Source: Marivita sp. S6314 | Lineage (GTDB): Bacteria > Pseudomonadota > Alphaproteobacteria > Rhodobacterales > Rhodobacteraceae | Direction of reading: 5' to 3' | Length of the DNA: 64,000 nt | NCBI RefSeq assembly: GCF_023015985.1 | Contig: NZ_JALKAO010000003.1 | Span: forward strand, 1-64,000 | Shown: positions 44,630 to 53,439 of the stretch, in pieces | Layout: each line of letters begins with the position of its first letter | Numbering within the stretch: position 1 is the first letter of the stretch | Program-made: the position numbers and the translations under genes | The notes under the pieces: generated by a model | The model's input: only the letters and a program-made list of their open reading frames with translations | What the model was told of the DNA's origin: nothing | The model's database searches: none

Positions 44630-44654
44630 GGTCGGGGCTGTTATGGCCCCGACC
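44630..44654 (+). terminator. stem-loop after TAXI binding-protein gene
   Basis: A perfect 9-bp stem GGTCGGGGC / GCCCCGACC with a 7-base loop, then TTGTCACCTGTTTTC. It lies between the binding protein and the sulfatase gene (82-bp gap), so it may be a partial terminator or mRNA-stabilising hairpin. Confidence 0.7.
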
Positions 44655-44697
44655 TTGTCACCTGTTTTCTATCTATTGCTTGATCCCGGGGTCTCTC

Positions 44698-46326
44698 ATG
44701 ACAAAAAATGTGCTCTTCATCATGTGTGATCAACTGCGGTGGGACTACCTGTCCTGCGCCGGACATCCGGGGCTTCAGACACCGCATATCGACGCGCTGG
44801 CCAAACGCGGTGTGCGTTTTGATCGGGCCTATGTGCAATCACCGATCTGCGGGCCAAGCCGGATGTCCTTCTACACCGGGCGCTATGTAAGCTCGCACGG
44901 ATCAACGTGGAACAGCATTCCGCTGAAGGTTGGCGAGATGACCCTTGGCGATCACCTGCGACCGCTTGGTGTGCGGACTGCCTTGTGTGGCAAAACTCAT
45001 ATGGCCGCCGATGCCGAAGGGATGAAGCGTCTTGGCCTAGCACCTGACAGCACGATTGGCGCGTTGGTGTCGGAATGTGGGTTTGAACCTTACGAACGGG
45101 ATGACGGGCTGCACCCGAGCACGGCGTACGGCAAGCGGAACAAGAAGTACGACGACTATATGAAGGAACGCGGTTGGGAGGATGAAAATCCTTGGGACAG
45201 CGTGACAAACAGCGGCGAAGATGAAGATGGCAACATCCTGAGCGGTTGGTTTCTCGACAATTCCGATCTCAAGGCGCGCGCTGCTGACGAAGAAAGCGAA
45301 ACGCCCTATATCACACGCCGCGCGATGGAGTTTATTGACGAGGCTGGCGACACGCCCTGGTGCCTGCACCTGAGCTTCATCAAGCCGCATTGGCCCTACA
45401 TCGTGCCGGCCCCCTACCACGACATGTATGGTCAAAATACCCATATGCCCGTTGTGCGCAGCGACGAGGAAAAGGCCGATCCGCATCCCGTCTTTGGCGC
45501 GTTTATGCAAGAGCGTGTCTCCAAGGCGTTCACCAACGAAACCACACGCGCCAAAGTGATCGGGGCTTATATGGGCCTGATCAAACAGATCGACGACCAG
45601 ATGGGCGAATTGATGGCGTTTCTCGATGCCAAGGGGCTGACCGATGAAACGATGATCATCTTCACCTCGGATCATGGCGACTACCTGGGCGATCACTGGC
45701 TGGGCGAAAAGGAGCTGTTCCACGATCCCTCTGCCCGCATCCCGCTGATCGTCGTGGACCCAAGCCCCGAGGCCGACGCAACACGTGGCACGGTTTCAGA
45801 AGCGCTGGTCGAAGCGATTGATCTGACGCCAACCTTCCTTGAGTATTTCGGCGGGCAGAACGTGCCCCATATCATCGAAGGCAAATCCCTGCTGCCGCTG
45901 CTGCACGGCAAGACGGACGCCCTGCGCGATTTCGTTGTCTCGGAATATGACTACTCCTTCCGCCAGGTCCGCCGTCGCCTTGGTGTCAGCGTGTCGGATG
46001 CCAAGCTGACAATGGTGTTCGATGGCCGCTGGAAATACATCTTTGCCGAGGGCTTCCGCCCGATGCTGTTCGATCTGGAAACCGATCCGAATGAGTTCAT
46101 CGATTTGGGCAACAACCCCGCTTACGCGCAGGAATGCGACCGGCTTCAGGCGCTGTTCTTCCAATGGACCCGCCGCATTAGCCAGCGCACCACGATGTCC
46201 GACGCCGAGATCGAGCGGCGTAGTCAGGACCTGAACGAGGCGCGGGCAGGCATTCTCATCGGCTTCCCGACCGAAGCTCACTTGGACGCCGCGTTCGAGG
46301 CGGCGAAAAAGCAGCAAGAAAACTGA
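44698..46326 (+). CDS. sulfatase / phosphonate-monoester-hydrolase-like enzyme
   Basis: A 542-residue type I sulfatase-superfamily hydrolase. N-terminal metal motif VLFIMCDQLRWDYLSC, formylglycine motif C51-G-P-S-R with TGRY, LCGKTHM, FIKPHWPYIVPAPYHDMY and FTSDHGDYLGDH. The order and C-terminal block (SEYDYSFRQVRRRLG, FDLETDPNEFIDLGNNP) are closer to phosphonate monoester hydrolases/choline-sulfatase relatives than to classic arylsulfatases. No signal peptide at the chosen start, so it is likely cytosolic and acts after import by the TAXI transporter. The Cys needs oxidation by a maturase not in this window. Confidence 0.88.
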   Translation: MTKNVLFIMCDQLRWDYLSCAGHPGLQTPHIDALAKRGVRFDRAYVQSPICGPSRMSFYTGRYVSSHGSTWNSIPLKVGEMTLGDHLRPLGVRTALCGKTHMAADAEGMKRLGLAPDSTIGALVSECGFEPYERDDGLHPSTAYGKRNKKYDDYMKERGWEDENPWDSVTNSGEDEDGNILSGWFLDNSDLKARAADEESETPYITRRAMEFIDEAGDTPWCLHLSFIKPHWPYIVPAPYHDMYGQNTHMPVVRSDEEKADPHPVFGAFMQERVSKAFTNETTRAKVIGAYMGLIKQIDDQMGELMAFLDAKGLTDETMIIFTSDHGDYLGDHWLGEKELFHDPSARIPLIVVDPSPEADATRGTVSEALVEAIDLTPTFLEYFGGQNVPHIIEGKSLLPLLHGKTDALRDFVVSEYDYSFRQVRRRLGVSVSDAKLTMVFDGRWKYIFAEGFRPMLFDLETDPNEFIDLGNNPAYAQECDRLQALFFQWTRRISQRTTMSDAEIERRSQDLNEARAGILIGFPTEAHLDAAFEAAKKQQEN

Positions 46327-46370
46327 CGCCTTCGACCTGCACGGCTTGAAGCACAGGCCCGGAGGCCCCC

Positions 46371-48134
46371 ATGCACCACAGGTTCACAGCGCTGGCGTCG
46401 TCGCTTAGCCCGGTGCGTCCGTGGTTCAGCCGCGTCAATCGCGACACCCTCAAGGCCGACGCGATTGCAGGTCTGACAAACGCCGCCATCGTCCTTCCGC
46501 AGGGCGTGGCCTTTGCCATCATTGCCGGGCTGCCGCCTGAATTTGGCTTGTTCACGGCTGTTGTCGTGGCCCTGATCGCAGGGATCTGGGGCTCATCCAT
46601 GATCATGGTGTCGGGTCCGACCACCGCAATTTCCGCCGTGATCTTTGCGTCGATGTCGCAATTCGCATCGCCGGGCTCCGAAACCTACATCGCGATGGTC
46701 TTTACCCTGACGTTGATGGTCGGCGTGATCCAGATCATCGCGGGGATCTTCAAACTGGGTGGGCTGATTTCGTTCATCTCCCACTCCGTCCTGATCGGAT
46801 TTACGGCTGCTGCCGCGTTCCTCATTGGCTCCAGCCAGCTTGGCGGTGCGCTTGGGTTGGACAGAGGGGACGGCGATGGCGTTCTGGAGCGGCTGATCCA
46901 AGTCGCCGAACATTTCGAGCAGGTGAATGTCACCGCCGTGATCATCGCGGGGGCCACGATCCTGACACTCGTTCTTCTGTCCCGGTTCAGCAAGAAGGTG
47001 CCGTCCTACATCATCGCGCTGACGATTGGGTCCGGCGTGGCCTGGCTGCTCGACGCACCAGCGCAAGGCGTTGCGATGTTCTCGCCGCTTGCCTCGATCT
47101 TCCCGACGATCGGCGCGCCGGATCTGTCCTTTGGGCTCATCGCAGAACTCCTCCCCGTCGCCGCGACGGTGGCTTTCGTTGGGCTGTTAGAGGCGATCTC
47201 TATCGGGCGTTCCTTTGCCTTGCGCCGCGATGAACCTTACGATTCCAACCAGGAGATGGTTGGTCAGGGTCTTTCCAACACGGTTGGATCGTTTTTCCAG
47301 TGCTACGCCGGGTCAGGGTCGTTCACGAGATCAGGGTTAAATGCTGATGCAGGCGCGCAGACGCCGGTGTCCACCATCTTTGCGGCGGGCTTTCTGGTGG
47401 TTCTGTTGCTGGTACTGGCACCGTATCTGGAATTTGTCCCCGTGCCCGCGATGGCGGGTGTGATCCTGTTCGTCTCGTACCGGCTGATCAATTTACAGGA
47501 AATCCGCCACGTTCTGACGTCAAACAAAAGCGAAACGGCCATTCTGGCGGCAACCTTTCTGACGGGGATTTTCACTGAACTCGATCTGGCCATCGTCGTC
47601 GGCGTCATCACCTCTTTGTGCGTTTTCCTTTATGACAGCGCCCACCCCGTCGTGGCGATCGGTGCACCCACGCATATCAACGGACGGCGGGTGTTCAAGA
47701 ACGCGGCCACCTACGGCCTGCCCGAATGCCCGCAGATTTCCGTGATCCGTGTCGATGGGCCGCTGTTTTTTGCATCGGTCGAAAATGTTGAACGGCAGTT
47801 CAGGGAAGCCGAGGCCGCAAGCCCTGTGCCCAAGACCAAGCTGATGGGTTTGAAGGGTTTGTGGAAAATCGACCTTTCGGGTGCCAGTCTGTTGCTGAAA
47901 GAAATCAGGCCCGCGCGCAAGGCAGGTGCGGACTTTCGCATCTTCACCACAAACGCGCCTGCGATGCTGATCCTGAAGCGTTTGCGCGTGTTCGATGAGT
48001 TGGGACCGGAAAACCTGCACAACAACAAGGGCGAGGCGATTGCGGCTGCGGTAGAGGCTGCGGATGACAACATTTGCAGAGAGTGCAAGCTGCGCGTGTT
48101 TCTGGAATGCGCCCAGAAACCGGGGCCGCGTTAG
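46371..48134 (+). CDS. SulP family anion transporter with STAS domain (second copy)
   Basis: A 587-residue SulP protein: AGLTNAAIVLPQGVAFAIIA, GLPPEFGLFTAVVVALIAGI, GSFTRSGLNADAGAQTPVST in the membrane part, and a C-terminal STAS domain (SVIRVDGPLFFASVENVERQ, KIDLSGASLLLKEI). It ends in a Cys-containing tail (CRECKLRVFLEC). It lies 44 bp after the sulfatase with GGAGG upstream, so it probably disposes of or retains the released sulfate. It is clearly different from the SulP at 6883. Confidence 0.92.
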   Translation: MHHRFTALASSLSPVRPWFSRVNRDTLKADAIAGLTNAAIVLPQGVAFAIIAGLPPEFGLFTAVVVALIAGIWGSSMIMVSGPTTAISAVIFASMSQFASPGSETYIAMVFTLTLMVGVIQIIAGIFKLGGLISFISHSVLIGFTAAAAFLIGSSQLGGALGLDRGDGDGVLERLIQVAEHFEQVNVTAVIIAGATILTLVLLSRFSKKVPSYIIALTIGSGVAWLLDAPAQGVAMFSPLASIFPTIGAPDLSFGLIAELLPVAATVAFVGLLEAISIGRSFALRRDEPYDSNQEMVGQGLSNTVGSFFQCYAGSGSFTRSGLNADAGAQTPVSTIFAAGFLVVLLLVLAPYLEFVPVPAMAGVILFVSYRLINLQEIRHVLTSNKSETAILAATFLTGIFTELDLAIVVGVITSLCVFLYDSAHPVVAIGAPTHINGRRVFKNAATYGLPECPQISVIRVDGPLFFASVENVERQFREAEAASPVPKTKLMGLKGLWKIDLSGASLLLKEIRPARKAGADFRIFTTNAPAMLILKRLRVFDELGPENLHNNKGEAIAAAVEAADDNICRECKLRVFLECAQKPGPR

Positions 48135-48305
48135 GGCTGAAGCATACTGCCCCTCGCGCTATCCAGTAATCGCTTCGGATCGCGAATGCGGGCGCAACAC
48201 CGTTTGGGCCAGCATTGACCCGCCACAGTCCTGCAGGCGCGCCTTCTTCAGCACATTTGCTTGAATAGCCTGAAGACTTGACAGGTGCCCGGTATTGAGA
48301 CAATC

Positions 48306-48336
48306 TATATTTGAACAGTAAGTTCATATATGAACA
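48306..48336. promoter_or_regulatory. three-half-site operator GAAC-N5-GTTC-N6-GAAC (copy 1)
   Basis: TATATTTGAACAGTA, then AGTTCATATATGAACA. The last part contains the perfect 14-bp palindrome GTTCATATATGAAC. Ends 19 bp before the alpha/beta hydrolase ATG. The same array occurs at 55810-55840 with identical spacing. Likely bound by the IclR protein encoded at 54938. The rest of the 221-bp gap from SulP holds a TTGACA (48278-48283) and nothing else clear. Confidence 0.75.
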
Positions 48337-48355
48337 ATTGGATCTGCGAACTGTC

Positions 48356-49228
48356 ATGTCTCAGCAAGACGCCACATTTGACCCCGGCCTGCTTCGGCAT
48401 TTCGAAGTAGGAGGGATCCATGCGCTGGAGCGGCCCGGCACTGGTCCGGCGGTCGTTTTTCTGCATGGCATCGGGTCGAACTCGGACTCGTTTCAAGCGC
48501 TGTTCAACGCCATTCCACTAGGGGCGCGCCTGATTGCGTGGAATGCGCCGGGGTATCTTTCGTCGTCCGCTCTGGACGTTGCGTTCCCAACGGCCAGAGA
48601 TTATGCGCGCGCGCTGACGGGTTTTCTCGACGCTTTGGGCTTGGACCAAGTGCATCTCGTGGGGCATTCCCTCGGCACGCTCATTGCCGCAGAGTTCGCC
48701 TTGCATGCGCCAACGCGGATTGCGTCGCTCACGCTCGCCGCCGCAGCCCAAGGGTATGAAATCCCTGCAGGTCAGCCGATGCCCGAGAAGGTGGCGCGCA
48801 GGCTGGATGACCTCAAGGCCCTTGGTATCGCCGCCTTTGCGGAAACGCGCGCGCCGGGTCTGGTTTTCGAGCCCGAGAACAACCCACACGTCGTTGCGCA
48901 GGTGCGCGCCGGGATGGAGCGGATCAATCCCGAAGGTTACGCGCAAGCGGTGCGGATGCTGGCGTCCGGGAGCCTCTCGGCCATGGTGGCCCGCCTTCAG
49001 GTAAAGCCTGCATTCATACTGGGTGCCGAAGACCGGATCACGCCGATGACCCAAACGCAGGCCGCCATGGATGCGTGGGCCAAGACGCATGGCGCCGTTC
49101 CCAAATGCCTGACCATCCCCGGTGCAGGGCACGCGGTTTACATCCAGGCACCCGAAGCCTTTGCGGCGGCTCTGCAACGCCTGATCCCGGCTCTGAACGC
49201 CGAAGCACAACCATTTGTCAAAGGATAG
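48356..49228 (+). CDS. alpha/beta hydrolase (possible C-C or ester hydrolase)
   Basis: A 290-residue alpha/beta hydrolase with oxyanion HG in VFLHGIGSNSDSF, nucleophile Ser105 in VGHSLGT, Asp226 in GAEDRITP and His259 in PGAGHAVYI. The size and cap match meta-cleavage product hydrolases and deformylases. First gene of a six-gene unit ending with the aldehyde dehydrogenase; the extradiol dioxygenase starts 4 bp later. An earlier TTG start would lie inside the operator and was rejected. No strong ribosome site is visible before the ATG. Confidence 0.88.
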   Translation: MSQQDATFDPGLLRHFEVGGIHALERPGTGPAVVFLHGIGSNSDSFQALFNAIPLGARLIAWNAPGYLSSSALDVAFPTARDYARALTGFLDALGLDQVHLVGHSLGTLIAAEFALHAPTRIASLTLAAAAQGYEIPAGQPMPEKVARRLDDLKALGIAAFAETRAPGLVFEPENNPHVVAQVRAGMERINPEGYAQAVRMLASGSLSAMVARLQVKPAFILGAEDRITPMTQTQAAMDAWAKTHGAVPKCLTIPGAGHAVYIQAPEAFAAALQRLIPALNAEAQPFVKG

Positions 49229-49232
49229 TGCC

Positions 49233-50141
49233 ATGACAGAAGAACTGAGAATGGGACACTTACGCGGCATCGTTATGCGCGCGCCGGACATGACGCAGAC
49301 GGCGGAATTTTACACTGATCTTTGGGGGCTGAATATCGCGCATGAGGAAGACGGCATCGTCTACCTGCGCGGCACGGGGCCGGAGCCGTTTATCTATGGC
49401 CTGAAAGACGACAGCACCTACGGCATCGAATACATCCATTTCGGCCAGCCAGATCGCGAAACCATCGACGCCTTCTATAAGCAGGTTAAAGAACGCGGCG
49501 CGACAGTGCTTGGTGCGCCTGCGCCCATTGAGGGGCCGTTTGGCGGCTATGGATTTGAGATCCTTGACCCTGACAACCGCCGCCTTCGTGTGACAGCAGA
49601 TCTGAAGATGCGCGAGCCGGAGGATGTGTATTCCTACCCGCGCAAGATCAGCCATGTGGTCCTGAACACGGTCGATATGGAAGGGCTGCAGGCCTGGTAC
49701 GAGCGTGTCCTTGGGTTCCGCACAAGCGATTACTCCGCCGATCAGATGGTGTTCATGCGCTGCAGCACCGACCACCATTCCATCGCGCTGGTGCGCAACA
49801 AATACCCGGCGATCAACCATGTCGCCTTTGAGATGCCGGGCATTGACGACTACATGCGCGGGATCGGTCGGATGAAGCAAAAGGGGCAGGTGCCCAGCTG
49901 GGGTCCGGGTCGCCATGGTCCGGGGAACAACCCGTTTGCCTATTTCGTGTCGCCCTCTGGCTACGTGATCGAATTCGTCGCGGAATTGCAGCAGATCGAC
50001 GAGGCCACACACGAACCGAAAGTCTGGTCGCGCACCGACCCCGAGGCGATGGACCAGTGGATGACTGCTGGCCCGCCCACACCTGCGCAACGCGCGGTCA
50101 TGGCAGGACGTCCAGACCCCGGCTTCCCGGTCGAGGAGTGA
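49233..50141 (+). CDS. VOC-fold extradiol-type dioxygenase
   Basis: A 302-residue two-domain type I extradiol dioxygenase-like protein. The second domain carries the 2-His-1-carboxylate triad: His141 (KISHVVLNT), His196 (INHVAFEM) and Glu247 (GYVIEFVAE). His181/182 (DHHSIAL) and Tyr237 (FAYFVSPSG) are near the expected active site. Family members cleave catechol-like rings next to the diol. The exact substrate is unknown; the C-terminal PEAMDQWMTAGPP extension recalls homoprotocatechuate/2,3-dihydroxybiphenyl-like relatives only weakly. In an operon with a hydrolase, SDR, TPP enzyme and ALDH. Confidence 0.9.
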   Translation: MTEELRMGHLRGIVMRAPDMTQTAEFYTDLWGLNIAHEEDGIVYLRGTGPEPFIYGLKDDSTYGIEYIHFGQPDRETIDAFYKQVKERGATVLGAPAPIEGPFGGYGFEILDPDNRRLRVTADLKMREPEDVYSYPRKISHVVLNTVDMEGLQAWYERVLGFRTSDYSADQMVFMRCSTDHHSIALVRNKYPAINHVAFEMPGIDDYMRGIGRMKQKGQVPSWGPGRHGPGNNPFAYFVSPSGYVIEFVAELQQIDEATHEPKVWSRTDPEAMDQWMTAGPPTPAQRAVMAGRPDPGFPVEE

Positions 50142-50144
50142 TCA

Positions 50145-50936
50145 GTGGACCTGGGGCTTGAAAACAAAACCGTAGTTGTCACTGGCGGGTCGTCCGGCAT
50201 CGGGCTTGCAACGGTACGGGCTTGTCTTGAAGACGGTGCCAATGTCGCGCTTTGCGCCCGTGGGGCTGACCGGCTTCAAGAGGTTCACAAGACGCTTGCG
50301 GACGCGTACGGCGAGGCCCGCGTGTTCGCCAGTGCCTTCTCGGTTCTGGACAAGGATGCGGTTGATGCCTTTGCCATAGATGTCGCTGAGCGCTTTGGCG
50401 GCTGCGACGCGCTGGTGACGAACGCCGGTCAAGGCCGCGTGTCCACGTTTGCCGATACGTCCGACGCGGATTGGCGTGAAGAGCTTGAGCTGAAGTTCTT
50501 CAGCCAGTTGCACCCGATCCGCGCTTTTGAGGCGATGCTGCGGAAAAGCGACAGCGGCGCAATTGCCGCCGTGAACTCTCTGCTCGCCTATCAGCCGGAA
50601 CCGCACATGGTCTGTACCTCTGCCGCCCGTGCGGGTGTTCAGAACCTGCTGAAATCCCTTGCAACCGAGCTGGCGCCCGACATCCGGGTCAATTCCATTC
50701 TGCTGGGGCTGGTCGACAGCAACCAATGGCAAAAACGCTTTGAAGCGCGGGACGACCAAGAGCAAAGCCGCGACGATTGGTATGCCGCGCTGGCCCGCAA
50801 GAAGAACATCCCGTTGGGCCGTCTTGGCCGCGCGGAAGAAGCCGCGCGTGCGCTGGTTTTCCTGGCATCCCCCGCCGCGAGTTACATCACCGGCGCAAGG
50901 CTGGAAATCTCCGGCGGCGTTTCGAGGTTCTCATAA
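50145..50936 (+). CDS. SDR-fold protein with substituted catalytic Tyr and Lys
   Basis: A 263-residue SDR with intact cofactor motif VVVTGGSSGIG (residues ~10-20), NAG at 93-95, and C-terminal SYITGARLEISGG. Ser145 is present (AAVNSLLAY). At the positions of the catalytic Tyr (+13) and Lys (+17) it has Thr158 and Arg162 (TSAARAG instead of YSAAKAG). Either it uses a different mechanism or it is not a classical oxidoreductase. GTG start 4 bp after the dioxygenase stop. Confidence 0.87.
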   Translation: MDLGLENKTVVVTGGSSGIGLATVRACLEDGANVALCARGADRLQEVHKTLADAYGEARVFASAFSVLDKDAVDAFAIDVAERFGGCDALVTNAGQGRVSTFADTSDADWREELELKFFSQLHPIRAFEAMLRKSDSGAIAAVNSLLAYQPEPHMVCTSAARAGVQNLLKSLATELAPDIRVNSILLGLVDSNQWQKRFEARDDQEQSRDDWYAALARKKNIPLGRLGRAEEAARALVFLASPAASYITGARLEISGGVSRFS

Positions 50937-50964
50937 AATGCGCGATTTGAAGGAACATGATCTC

Positions 50965-52617
50965 ATGACACAGACCGTCGGACACCAGATCGCGGAAGGG
51001 CTCGCGGATGCGGGCATCACGGTGATTTTCGGGGTGATCTCGATTCACAACATGCCAATCCTGGATGCGGTGGCCGAACAGGGGCGCATCCGCTTTATCC
51101 CGGCGCGTGGCGAAGCAGGCGCGATGAACATGGCAGACGCGTTTTCGCGGGTGTCGGGTGAAGTTGGCGTCGCGCTGACATCAACGGGCACAGCCGCCGG
51201 CAATGCGGCAGGCGGGCAGGCCGAGGCGTTGACCGCGGGCAGTCGTGTGCTGCACATCACCACGCAGGTGGACCGTCAGTTCATGGACCGGGATCGCGCC
51301 GCGATCCACGATGTCCCAAAACAGCCCGAGATGCTGCGTGGTGTGTCCAAGGCCGTGTTCCGTGTCTGGGACGAACAGAACGCCATGGGTGCGTTGGCAG
51401 CCGCGTTAAGAGCAGCGGTTACGCCTCCGGCCGGGCCTGTGAGCCTTGAGGTGCCTGTCGATGTTCAGCGCGTACCGGCTGTCGGCAGCGCGCGCCTCGC
51501 GCCGATCGTGCCAGCGCGTCCTGCACCTGATCCCGACGCGCTCGACAGGCTGGCGGAGCAGATCCGTGGGGCCAAACGCCCCATGCTCTGGCTCGGCGGA
51601 GGCGCGCGGGGCGCACAAGCCGAGGCGACAGCGCTTGCGCAGCTTGGCATCGGGATCGTCACATCCACACAAGGCCGCGCAACCGTGGATGAAGGCCATC
51701 CCGGGACACTCGGCGCGTTCAACATGACGCCCGAGGCCGAAGCGGTCTACAAGACCAGCGATCTGATGATCGTGGTCGGCTCGCGCCTGCGCGGCAACGA
51801 GACCAAGAACAACAAGATGGCGCTACCGTCACCGCTGTTTCAGATCGACGCGGAACCGACGCAGGCAGGGCGCAATTATCCCGTGGATGGTTTCATCTGC
51901 GCCGATGCGCAATTGGCGCTCAAAGGCCTTTTGGATCGCTTGCCGGACAGTCTTGATATTGACCCGAACTTTCAACACGACATCGCCGTAGCGCGCGCGA
52001 AATCCGAAGGCGCGCTGCGCGGGCGATTGGGGCCGTACCAGATGGTCGCCGATCACCTTCTGGCGCGGGTTCCCGCCGGAAAGCACCCGTGGGTGCGCGA
52101 TGTCACGATTTCCAACTCGACCTTTGGCAACCGTTATGTGCAGGTGGCTGCGCCGAACCTGGGCGTGCACGCTCTGGGTGGCGGGATTGGGCAAGGCATC
52201 GCCATGGCCATCGGTGCCGCCGCCGGGTCGCCCGACGCGCGCACCATCGCGCTGGTCGGGGACGGCGGTGCACAGCTTGGCATTGCCGAACTGATCACGG
52301 CGGTCGATGAAAACCTGCCGATCACCTACGTTCTGATGAACGATTCTGCGTATGGCGTGATTGAGAACATCCAGGATGCGCAATATGATGGGCGTCGGCA
52401 TTATTCCAAACTGAAGACACCGAATTTCGGGCTGCTGTGCCAATCCATCGACATGCCGCACCACAAGGTCACGGATATCGAGGCGTTTGCAGACACGTTT
52501 GATCAGACGTTGACCACCACAGGCCCCGCCGTCGTCGAAGTGGACATGACGGCGATCGGGCCCTTTGCTGAAGCCTTCGCCGGTCCACCCGCCGGTGCCG
52601 CTGGGCAAAAGACATGA
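50965..52617 (+). CDS. thiamine-diphosphate-dependent enzyme (acetolactate synthase/decarboxylase-like)
   Basis: A 550-residue ThDP enzyme with three domains. Pyr domain: FGVISIHNMPILDAVAEQ, with catalytic Glu50 in ARGEAGAMNMADAF. Central domain: PMLWLGGGARGAQAEATAL. PP domain: GDGGAQLGIAELITAVDENL at ~432, ending in MNDSAYG. Relatives include acetolactate synthase, benzoylformate decarboxylase and glyoxylate carboligase. Here a 2-oxo-acid decarboxylase or carboligase acting on a ring-cleavage product is likely. The start may also be at 50938. Its stop overlaps the next gene by ATGA. Confidence 0.88.
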   Translation: MTQTVGHQIAEGLADAGITVIFGVISIHNMPILDAVAEQGRIRFIPARGEAGAMNMADAFSRVSGEVGVALTSTGTAAGNAAGGQAEALTAGSRVLHITTQVDRQFMDRDRAAIHDVPKQPEMLRGVSKAVFRVWDEQNAMGALAAALRAAVTPPAGPVSLEVPVDVQRVPAVGSARLAPIVPARPAPDPDALDRLAEQIRGAKRPMLWLGGGARGAQAEATALAQLGIGIVTSTQGRATVDEGHPGTLGAFNMTPEAEAVYKTSDLMIVVGSRLRGNETKNNKMALPSPLFQIDAEPTQAGRNYPVDGFICADAQLALKGLLDRLPDSLDIDPNFQHDIAVARAKSEGALRGRLGPYQMVADHLLARVPAGKHPWVRDVTISNSTFGNRYVQVAAPNLGVHALGGGIGQGIAMAIGAAAGSPDARTIALVGDGGAQLGIAELITAVDENLPITYVLMNDSAYGVIENIQDAQYDGRRHYSKLKTPNFGLLCQSIDMPHHKVTDIEAFADTFDQTLTTTGPAVVEVDMTAIGPFAEAFAGPPAGAAGQKT

Positions 52618-53432
52618 CGCAGCCCGTCGGTATCATCGGATTCGGTGCAATCGCGCAGGACCTTGTCGCCGTGCTCATGGGTCAGTCCGCACAGCCGCGT
52701 ATCTCTGTCCTGGTCCGGGATGGCCGCGAAACCGCCGCGCGTGCGGCTTTGGGTGCGGTGGGTCTACCGGACGAAGCGGTGATCACCAGTGATCTGTCGG
52801 CATTCCTGGCAACCCGTCCCACGGTTGTTGCGGAATGCGCCGGGCATGCTGCGGTTGGCGCTTATGGCACGCAGGTGCTGGAGGCAGGAAGCGATCTGGT
52901 GGTGGCGTCGGTTGGCGCGCTGGCGGATGCCGCGCTGTTTGACCGTCTGAAAAGTGTTGCACAGGCGCAGGCACGGCAGGTCGTGGTGCCTTCGGGTGCA
53001 ATTGGGGGCATTGATGTGCTCGCCGCTGCACACCTGTCCGACCTGACCTCTGTGCGCTACACCGGTCGCAAGCCACCGGGCGCGTGGGCGGGAACCCCCG
53101 CAGAGGCCAAACATGACCTGTCACGCGTGGACACGCCGACGATCATCTTCGAAGGCTCCGCACGGGCCGCCGCCGAAGCCTACCCCAAGAATGCGAATGT
53201 TGCGGCGACGCTGGCCTTGGCCGGGCTGGGCATGGACCACACGCAAGTGACATTGGTGGCGGATCCGACCACAGCGGACAACATCCACGAATTCACCCTC
53301 GCATCATCCGCTGTCGAAGCATCCGTTCAGCTTGTGGGCAAACCGTCGCCGCGCAATCCGAAAACATCGCAGACCACGGCGCTGAGCATCGCGCGTGCGG
53401 TGCTTAACCGCAGTGCCGCAATCGTCATCTGA
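52614..53432 (+). CDS. aspartate dehydrogenase-like protein
   Basis: A 272-residue Rossmann protein beginning VGIIGFGAIAQDLVAVLMGQ. It has the aspartate-dehydrogenase signatures YPKNANVAATLALAGLGMD and ADNIHEFTL, where the His is catalytic in NadX-type enzymes, plus VPSGAIGGIDVLAAA. NadX oxidises aspartate to iminoaspartate, but no nad genes are here; in this operon an amino-acid or imine substrate linked to the ring-cleavage pathway is more likely. ATGA overlap with the ThDP gene. Confidence 0.85.
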   Translation: MTQPVGIIGFGAIAQDLVAVLMGQSAQPRISVLVRDGRETAARAALGAVGLPDEAVITSDLSAFLATRPTVVAECAGHAAVGAYGTQVLEAGSDLVVASVGALADAALFDRLKSVAQAQARQVVVPSGAIGGIDVLAAAHLSDLTSVRYTGRKPPGAWAGTPAEAKHDLSRVDTPTIIFEGSARAAAEAYPKNANVAATLALAGLGMDHTQVTLVADPTTADNIHEFTLASSAVEASVQLVGKPSPRNPKTSQTTALSIARAVLNRSAAIVI

Positions 53433-53439
53433 GGACCTT

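Noticed and set aside
52614-53432. Assignment as NadX in NAD biosynthesis
   Set aside because: nadA/nadC are absent and the gene is translationally coupled to catabolic genes.
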